Source of the DNA: Actinopolyspora mzabensis
Lineage (GTDB): Bacteria > Actinomycetota > Actinomycetes > Mycobacteriales > Pseudonocardiaceae
DNA length: 64,000 nt
Reading direction: 5' to 3'
NCBI RefSeq assembly: GCF_900101095.1
Contig: NZ_FNFM01000008.1
Span: 124,001-188,000 of the forward strand
Of the stretch, positions 58,417 through 64,000 are shown piece by piece. The position numbers and the translations under genes were made by a program. Each line of letters starts with the position of its first letter. Positions within the stretch are counted from its first letter, which is position 1. The notes beneath the pieces are model-generated. The model was not told where the DNA came from and did no database searches. It was given only the letters and a program-made list of their open reading frames with translations.

Positions 58417-59544
58417 TCAGCCGGTCAGGAGGGAGACGTCGTAGCGCTGCAGTGCCTCGTTGACCGGCTGGAAGAAGGTGGTCCCACCGGAGGTGCAGTT
58501 GCCCCACCCCCCGGAGGTGATCCCCTGCGCCTGCTGCCCGGAGACGAACGAGCCACCGGAGTCGCCGGGTTCGGCGCAGACGTCGGTACGGGTGAGCCCT
58601 TCGACGATGCCCTCGGGATAGCGCACACTCTGGTGCTTGCCGACGATCGTGCCGCAGTGCCAGCCGGTGGTGGAGCCGGAGCGGCACACCGAGGAGCCCA
58701 CCGGCGCCTCGGTGGAGCCCGCGATGTTGACGGTGCCACCACCGTAGTCGTTGACCAGCGGTTTGCCGGGTGCCGAGCTGCGCACGAAGGAGAAGTCGTC
58801 GCCGGGGAAGGAGGCCCCCGCCACCGACCCGTCGGGGCTGCTGGTGCCGTCCCCGGTGGTGGCGCAGTGCCCCGCGCTGAGGAAACCGCCCCGCACGGCG
58901 AACCCGATCGAGCAGCGGGTGTCGCCGCCCACGTAGTAGGGGTTGCCGCCGATCACGTCGGCGTAGAGTCGCGGCTCGCTCGGGGTCTCGGTGATTCGTA
59001 CCGCCTCGGTGGGCACTCCGGTGGAGTCGAGGAACTCCCGCACCCGCTGCGCGCTGCCCCTCTCGGCGGTGAGTACCACCGAGTTGTCCGCGGTGTCCAC
59101 GTAGTGCCCGTTCACTCCGGCCGGAGCGCCGCGCAGTGATTCGTCGAGGCGCTCGGCGATGCCTTCGAGGTACCGGGAGCTGTACTCGACCAGTTCGGCC
59201 CGTGCACCGGCGGCGCGAGCGTCGGCCAGCCGGGAGCGCTCGGTCACGCCGACCACCAGCCGCCCGCTCGCGGCGTCGTAGTGCGCGCCGCCGTAGGAGT
59301 TCCCCAGCGTGCGCCGCAGCGTGTGGCGGACCTGCTCGGCTATGCTCTCCCGGTACAGTCGCAGCCGGGATTCGCGTGCGCTGAGCCCGAGGTCGCGCTG
59401 CATCGCCTTGAGCAGCGAAGCGGCCCCGTCCGGTTCAGCGGTGTTCGTGTCCTCGACTGCCGAGGCGGCCGGTGCCGCGGTCGCGACGGTGGCCGTCGCC
59501 AACAACAGGGTCCCCACGAGGCGGCAGGCGATCCCTAACTTCAC
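58417..59544 (-). CDS. Secreted S1 serine protease with pro-region (streptogrisin type)
   Basis: This 375-residue preproprotein has a signal peptide (LVGTLLLATATVATAAPAASA) and a pro-region of about 150 residues with an alpha-lytic-protease pro-domain look (GGAHYDAASGRLVVGVTE). The mature protease starts near ADVIGGNPYYVGG. The catalytic triad is visible: His in LSAGHCATT, Asp in PGDDFSFV, Ser in EPGDSGGSFV. Six Cys suggest three disulfides. The target is outside the cell. GTG at 59544 follows GGGAGG. Acidic surface composition would fit a salt-loving host. Confidence 0.92.
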   Translation of the reverse strand: MKLGIACRLVGTLLLATATVATAAPAASAVEDTNTAEPDGAASLLKAMQRDLGLSARESRLRLYRESIAEQVRHTLRRTLGNSYGGAHYDAASGRLVVGVTERSRLADARAAGARAELVEYSSRYLEGIAERLDESLRGAPAGVNGHYVDTADNSVVLTAERGSAQRVREFLDSTGVPTEAVRITETPSEPRLYADVIGGNPYYVGGDTRCSIGFAVRGGFLSAGHCATTGDGTSSPDGSVAGASFPGDDFSFVRSSAPGKPLVNDYGGGTVNIAGSTEAPVGSSVCRSGSTTGWHCGTIVGKHQSVRYPEGIVEGLTRTDVCAEPGDSGGSFVSGQQAQGITSGGWGNCTSGGTTFFQPVNEALQRYDVSLLTG

Positions 59545-59740
59545 TGACGGCCTCCCTCGAAAGCGGGAAAATTTCCACGGTCGCGTGAGCGACGTTGGGC
59601 GATCACCGCGCCAACATTGATGCGCAACCTAGCAGATCTCACCGCGATATCGGAGAGGTATCAGCGGAATAACTCGTGTTGTGTTTTCGCAGCCACTTCG
59701 CGTGATCGAAATAACGGATGAAACGAACGAACCGGATTGC

Positions 59741-60832
59741 TCACTCGCCGGGTGCCGAGGGTCGAGCAGTCTGCCTGAGACGCGCGTCCGGTGTGGACTC
59801 GGCCGAGCCGGTCTCCGATGTCTCGCTGGTTTCGGACTCGTTGGTGCTCGTCGAATCCCCGGTGCTGCTGGGCTGCCGCTCGGCGGACTCCTCGGGCGTC
59901 GAGGTCTCGCTCGGGGCGGTGCTCGTGTCGGAGGGTTCGGAGAACTCGGCGGATTCGGAGGGTTCGGGCGTAGAGCTCGACTCGGAGGCGGGCACCCGTT
60001 CACCCGTTTCGGACGGCTCGGTCCGCGCCCCGGCACCGCCAGGTCGGAACATGCTTCCCACGGTGGTCCCGCCGGAGTCGCCGGAGACCGAGTCGCCGGT
60101 GATGCTCTCGTAACCGGTGATCAGCACCATGCACAGCACGAACGCCAGTCCGCTGGTGAGGGCGACCACGCGCCAGTTGAAGCCGCGTCGCTTGCCACCG
60201 GGGGATTCCCCCTCACCCGCCGCGCCCGCGCGGTTCACGACCGTGTTCCCGTTCCCGGCGCTCCCGCCGCCCGTGGCACCGCCGATGACGGTTGTCGGTT
60301 CCCGCGACGAGTCGCCGTCCCCCACGGGACGTATCCGCCTGGTGGCGTCCGGCACCACGAGTCGTCTGGTGGGCTCCGCGTCGGGCCGCTCGGTCGCCGG
60401 GGAGCCACCGGCGACGTCCTTCCCGGAACTGCCCGTCCCCGCGTTCGCCGTCCCCGCGTTCGGTCGGTGTTCGATCGGTTTGGTGGGCGCGTGCGGATCC
60501 ACCCACCCGGACGCGTCCGCTGCTTGCGTCGTCCTGCGTCGGGCCGCTCGCCTCAGCGCCGCGTTGGCCGCCCTCTCCCTGGTCGACTCCAACGAGCGCT
60601 GGTAAACCGCCCCGCCGAGCGTGATCACCACACTGGTCAGTGCCGCCCCGGAAACCGTCCCGGCTATCCCGAGTTGACCACCGAGCACCGCCGCCGTGGC
60701 GGCGGCCAGCCCGGTGCCGGTCACCTGGGCGGGCGAAACACCGAGTTTGTCGAACGGCTTCGTCGAGCGCTTGGGCTCGGCCTTGTCGGACTCCTCCTCC
60801 CGCTGGATGTCCGGATCCTGCTGTTGGCTCAT
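59741..60832 (-). CDS. Membrane protein with Ser/Thr/Glu-rich outer tail
   Basis: This 363-residue protein has a charged N terminus, a hydrophobic glycine-rich stretch (GTGLAAATAAVLGGQLGIAGTVSGAALTSVV, about residues 38-72), a basic-rich middle, one clear membrane helix (VVALTSGLAFVLCMVLITGY, about residue 230) and a 110-residue tail rich in S, T, E and P. The layout suggests a cell-surface protein, possibly glycosylated. Family not recognised. ATG at 60832 with GGGAGAG upstream. The 196 bases between its end and the protease gene (59545-59740) hold only the protease promoter. Confidence 0.65.
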   Translation of the reverse strand: MSQQQDPDIQREEESDKAEPKRSTKPFDKLGVSPAQVTGTGLAAATAAVLGGQLGIAGTVSGAALTSVVITLGGAVYQRSLESTRERAANAALRRAARRRTTQAADASGWVDPHAPTKPIEHRPNAGTANAGTGSSGKDVAGGSPATERPDAEPTRRLVVPDATRRIRPVGDGDSSREPTTVIGGATGGGSAGNGNTVVNRAGAAGEGESPGGKRRGFNWRVVALTSGLAFVLCMVLITGYESITGDSVSGDSGGTTVGSMFRPGGAGARTEPSETGERVPASESSSTPEPSESAEFSEPSDTSTAPSETSTPEESAERQPSSTGDSTSTNESETSETSETGSAESTPDARLRQTARPSAPGE

Positions 60833-61061
60833 ATCTCTCCCACGCACTCGTCACCTCGCACGTCCAACGGACGATCTCGGCGTGCTGCTCCCGGGAGAGC
60901 CCAGCTAGTGAGTACTCCCACTCGATGTAACGCACCGGGAAAACATCTTTCGGGCGAGCGATCAGCGCGGCCCGGGAGGCGAGCGCATCGTGAGACCCCG
61001 TCACGACCGGGGCCGGAGACCCGGCTCCTCCCGCGTTCACACCATCGGTGAGGATTCCCGC

Positions 61062-62039
61062 ATGCCGTTGGTCACGAACGAGGACGCGCGTACGGCGCGG
61101 GAGGTCCTGGACGGGCTGGGCCCGGAAGGACCGGTGCGCACCCCGCTGCTTCCGGTACCCGAGGCCGAGCGGAGCGCTCCGTTGCTGCTCAAACCGGAGA
61201 GTCTGCAGCCTACCGGGGCCTTCAAGATCAGGGGCGCGCTGCATGCCACGGCGGTGCTGGACGAGCGGACCCGTGCCAGGGGGATAGTCGCCTACTCCAG
61301 CGGGAACCACGCGCGTGCCGTGGCCCACGCCGGGAAGGTGTTCGGTGTCCCGGCGACCGTGGTGGTGCCGCACACGGCCCCGGCGGCGAAAGTAGCGGCG
61401 GCGCGTGCGCTAGGGGCCGAGATCGTGCCGGTGGAGGTCTCGGAACGGGAATCGCGTGCCGAGGAGATCGCCGAGCGGCGCGGCGCGCGGCTGATCCCAC
61501 CGTTCGACGACGCGGCCGTGGTCGCGGGGCAGGCCACGGTGGGGCTGGAGATCGCCGAGGACGTCGACGCGCTGGGGCTGCCCGAGGTGAGGGTACTGGT
61601 GCCGGTCAGCGGCGGCGGGTTGATCTCGGGAGTCGCCGCCGGGCTGGCGGCCTGTCGTGCCCGCGTGCGGCTGGTGGGGGTGGAACCGGAACTGGCCGCG
61701 GACGCCAGGGAGAGCTTCTACGCGGGCGAACGCCGCCACTGGTCGGTGGCGGCGCGCACCGGCACCCGGGCCGACGGGCTGACCGCGCAACCCTCCGAGT
61801 TCACCTTCGCCCACATCCGTGAGCTGGTCGACGACATCGTCACGGTCTCCGAGACCGAGATCGGCGAGGCGGTGGGTTTCCTCGCCGAGAGCTGCCGACT
61901 GGTCGCGGAGCCCAGCGGGGCGGTGACCACGGCCGCGCACCGCCACCGCCCGCGGGAGTCGGAGACGACCCCGACGGTGGCGGTGGTCAGTGGCGGAAAC
62001 ATCGACCGTGCGGCGCTGGTCAGTTCATTGGCGGATTGA
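61062..62039 (+). CDS. Threonine/serine dehydratase (PLP fold type II)
   Basis: This 325-residue enzyme has the PLP lysine in [11 protein letters not shown] near residue 54. Substrate and cofactor loops are [14 protein letters not shown] near residue 78 and [11 protein letters not shown] near residue 185; a final Ser lies in AVVSGGNID. There is no C-terminal ACT domain, so it is the short catabolic or serine-racemase-like form. It removes ammonia from threonine or serine. It overlaps the convergent dasR 3' end by 20 bases. Confidence 0.88.
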   Translation: MPLVTNEDARTAREVLDGLGPEGPVRTPLLPVPEAERSAPLLLKPESLQPTGAFKIRGALHATAVLDERTRARGIVAYSSGNHARAVAHAGKVFGVPATVVVPHTAPAAKVAAARALGAEIVPVEVSERESRAEEIAERRGARLIPPFDDAAVVAGQATVGLEIAEDVDALGLPEVRVLVPVSGGGLISGVAAGLAACRARVRLVGVEPELAADARESFYAGERRHWSVAARTGTRADGLTAQPSEFTFAHIRELVDDIVTVSETEIGEAVGFLAESCRLVAEPSGAVTTAAHRHRPRESETTPTVAVVSGGNIDRAALVSSLAD

Positions 62040-62778
62040 GACTGGCGACGAACTTGTAGCGGTCTCCCCGGTAGATCGAGCGCACCCACTCCACCGGGGT
62101 GCCGTCCTGGTGAAAGGAGTGCCGGGACAGCAGCAGCATCGGCAGCCCCACGTCGGCACCGAGCAGTTCCGCCTCCTCCGGGCTGGCCAGCGCGGTCTCG
62201 ATGGTCTCCTCCGCGCTGGCGAAGGAGATGCCGTACCGCTCGCGCAGCACCTGGTACAGCGAGGCCCCCGCCTCCACGAGCTGGGTCAGCCCCTTGAAGC
62301 GGCTCAGCGGCAGATGGGTGGTCTCGATGGCCATCGCCTCGTCGTCGGCCAACCGCAGCCTGCGCATCCGCAGCACCGGGCTGCCGGAACCGATGCCGAG
62401 CAGGTGGGCCAGTTCGCGCTCGGCGGGCTCCTCGTTCATCTCCAACAGCCGGGAGTCGGGCTGCCTGCCCTGGGCGCGCATGTCCTCGGTGTAGCTGCTC
62501 AGCTGCAACCGCTGGGCCACCTTGGGTTGCGCGGCGAACGTGCCCTTGCCCTGGACACGCAGCAGCCTGCCCTCCACCGTCAGTTCGGCCAGCGCCTGCC
62601 GGACCGTGGTGCGGGAGACGTCGAACTCGGCGGCCAGCGACCGCTCGGTCGGTATCGAGGACCCAGCGGGCATGGAGCGAAGCATGTCCAGCAGATGCTG
62701 CTTCAACCCCCAGTACTTGGGCTCGCGTTGGTTCTTGGTCGGCATGTCGGCCCCGCCGGGCACCGACGCTTCGAGCAT
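62020..62778 (-). CDS. dasR: GntR/HutC-family regulator, DasR-like
   Basis: This 252-residue protein has an N-terminal winged HTH ([40 protein letters not shown]) and a C-terminal UTRA effector domain ([24 protein letters not shown], then [16 protein letters not shown]). It is very like DasR, the GlcNAc-utilisation repressor whose effector is glucosamine-6-phosphate. A dre-like site lies between it and the SIS gene. ATG at 62778 follows GGAGGAAAC. The presence of the GH84 glucosaminidase elsewhere fits a GlcNAc role. Confidence 0.88.
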   Translation of the reverse strand: MLEASVPGGADMPTKNQREPKYWGLKQHLLDMLRSMPAGSSIPTERSLAAEFDVSRTTVRQALAELTVEGRLLRVQGKGTFAAQPKVAQRLQLSSYTEDMRAQGRQPDSRLLEMNEEPAERELAHLLGIGSGSPVLRMRRLRLADDEAMAIETTHLPLSRFKGLTQLVEAGASLYQVLRERYGISFASAEETIETALASPEEAELLGADVGLPMLLLSRHSFHQDGTPVEWVRSIYRGDRYKFVASLNPPMN

Positions 62779-62970
62779 GTTTCCTCCTACCGTCGCGCCT
62801 TCGAACGGGGCGATCAGCACTACCGATTCCAGCATGCCGGAGTTTCACGGCACAGTAGGAATCGCATCCCGCTTCCCCCTCGTCGATATGCGCGGGGTCA
62901 CAGCTCGTGGTGCGGCCCCGCGATTCCGGTGGACAAGCAGGGCTGTCGGCCCGCCGGAGCTATCGGTAGC

Positions 62971-62986
62971 ATTGGTCTAGACCGAA
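62971..62986. promoter_or_regulatory. dre-like DasR site
   Basis: ATTGGTCTAGACCGAA holds the perfect core GGTCTAGACC, close to the DasR consensus ACTGGTCTAGACCACT. It lies 30 bases before the SIS gene. Confidence 0.8.
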
Positions 62987-63016
62987 ATTCTCGCACGACC
63001 ACGAACGGACCACGAC

Positions 63017-64000
63017 ATGAGCGAGGACCCCGGAGCCGGGGCCGACGAGCAGGCTCAGCATCCCGGCAGGCACATGAGCGCCGAGATCGCCGAACAGCCC
63101 GCGGTGTTCGACGGCCTGCTCGGCAACCACCCCGAGCTGGCCGAGGTCGCCCGGCGCATCGCGGAACGCAGACCCCGCTTCGCGCTGCTGGCCGCACGCG
63201 GCTCCAGCGACCACGCGGCGCTGTACGCCAAGTACCTGGTCGAGGTACTGCTGCAGCTGCCCGCGGGGCTGGTCTCCCCGTCGACCACCACGCTCTACGA
63301 CGCCCGGCCCGATCTGAGCGAAGTACTGCTGATCTCGGTCAGCCAGAGCGGCGGCTCCCCGGACATGCTGGAAGTCACCCAGGCCGCGCGTCGCAACGGA
63401 GCCACCACGGTGGCGGTGACCAACAACCCGGACTCGGCCCTGAACCACGCCGCAGAGCTCTCGGCGGACATCCGCGCGGGCACCGAACGAGCCGTGGCCG
63501 CCACGAAGACCTACAGCGCGACGCTGCTCACGCTGTACCTGCTGATCGACGCGATACGCGGCGGGCGGGCGGAACGAGCCGCCGAACTGCCCGAACTGGC
63601 CCGACGCGCGCTGGAGCCCTCGGACGAGTTGGACGAGGCGGTGCGGCGCTACCGCTTCGCCGACCGGATGCTGACCACCGGACGGGGCTACTCCTCGGCG
63701 ACCGCCGCCGAGGCGGCGCTCAAGCTCGCCGAGACCAGCTACCTCTCGGCACGCGCCTACAGCGGCGCGGACCTGCTGCACGGCCCGGTCGCGGCCGTGG
63801 ACTCCGAAACCGCCGTGCTCGCGCTGTGCAGCGCCGGTAAGGGCGGCTCGGCCATGAACGAGGTGCTGAGCACGGTGCACGAGCGGGGGGCCGACATCTG
63901 CGCGATCGGCTCGGCCGCGGCGAGCATGCCCTGCGCGCACAGCATCGGCCTGCCGGAAAGCCCCGAGGAGCTGGCACCACTGCTGGAGGTGTTGCCGGTG
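63017..64000 (+). CDS. SIS-domain sugar isomerase/deaminase (runs off the window)
   Basis: The open frame from ATG 63017 continues past base 64000. The 328 visible residues hold two SIS domains: ARGSSDHAALYAKY with ISVSQSGGSPDMLEV (first) and TTGRGYSSATAAEAALKLAETSY (second). The layout is that of the GlmS isomerase part without the glutaminase domain, as in GlcN-6-P deaminases of the NagB-II type and AgaS proteins. Next to dasR and behind a dre-like site, glucosamine-6-phosphate is the likely substrate. The end is outside the window. Confidence 0.85.
   Translation, partial: MSEDPGAGADEQAQHPGRHMSAEIAEQPAVFDGLLGNHPELAEVARRIAERRPRFALLAARGSSDHAALYAKYLVEVLLQLPAGLVSPSTTTLYDARPDLSEVLLISVSQSGGSPDMLEVTQAARRNGATTVAVTNNPDSALNHAAELSADIRAGTERAVAATKTYSATLLTLYLLIDAIRGGRAERAAELPELARRALEPSDELDEAVRRYRFADRMLTTGRGYSSATAAEAALKLAETSYLSARAYSGADLLHGPVAAVDSETAVLALCSAGKGGSAMNEVLSTVHERGADICAIGSAAASMPCAHSIGLPESPEELAPLLEVLPV

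Overview
The window is high-GC DNA with tightly packed genes, frequent GTG and TTG starts and ATGA/GTGA gene overlaps. The gene set (dasR with a dre-like site, a lone groEL behind two CIRCE elements, def next to DUF3263 and LytR_C genes, psd-pssA, thiOSG/thiC behind TPP riboswitches) is that of an actinomycete. My best guess is the Pseudonocardiales (Actinopolyspora/Saccharopolyspora type). The stretch from groEL and moeA through psd, pssA, the CDC48-like ATPase, def, thiC, thiD and the thiOSG/thiE pair follows, from memory, the same gene neighbourhood as Mycobacterium tuberculosis Rv0414c-Rv0440. The window therefore looks chromosomal, with lineage-specific insertions.

Layout. 1-6 kb: the end of an XPB-type helicase, a SUFU-domain protein, menC, and two translationally coupled SPFH/flotillin-like genes. 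6-11 kb: a minus-strand coxS-coxL-coxM-coxG operon for a form II CO-dehydrogenase-like molybdenum hydroxylase. Its likely maturation partners lie elsewhere in the window: xdhC and the VWA protein at 13.5-15.8 kb, a MoxR ATPase at 26.3 kb and moeA at 35.8 kb. 11.4-12.7 kb: a toxin-antitoxin cassette between 123-bp direct repeats, just before lexA. 15.9-20 kb: purU, an SGNH hydrolase with an apparent internal deletion, and small proteins. 19.6-24.9 kb: a quinate/shikimate-type catabolic cluster (MHS transporter, MDR dehydrogenase, IclR regulator, QsuB-like dehydroshikimate dehydratase) with repeated IclR-like operator motifs. 25-35 kb: two cold-shock genes, moxR, a second SUFU gene, PspC, a GH84 lipoprotein, groEL and a Ser/Thr kinase. 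35-47 kb: AIM24, moeA, an M48-like protein without its zinc motif, psd-pssA, a CDF transporter, a CDC48-like ATPase, and the LytR_C/DUF3263/def group. 47.6-58 kb: thiamine genes, broken up by an orphan VapB-like antitoxin, a FUSC membrane protein and a second toxin-antitoxin cassette at the 3' end of thiG. 58-64 kb: a secreted S1 protease, a Ser/Thr-rich membrane protein, a threonine dehydratase, and divergent dasR and SIS-domain genes.

Most notable are two small cassettes, each an HTH antitoxin plus a PIN toxin, bounded by long near-identical direct repeats (123 bp and 254 bp). In the second, the repeat is the 3' end of thiG, ending at its stop codon. The outer copy is joined to a divergent thiG fragment, which is what one crossover with an incoming circle carrying a thiG piece would leave. 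Neither cassette encodes a recombinase. The intergenic regions also carry two dispersed repeat families. One is a palindrome of the form ATTTC-N-CG-N-GAAAT (about eleven copies, none inside a called gene). The other is an 87-88 bp element with 9-bp terminal inverted repeats, found next to the palindrome.
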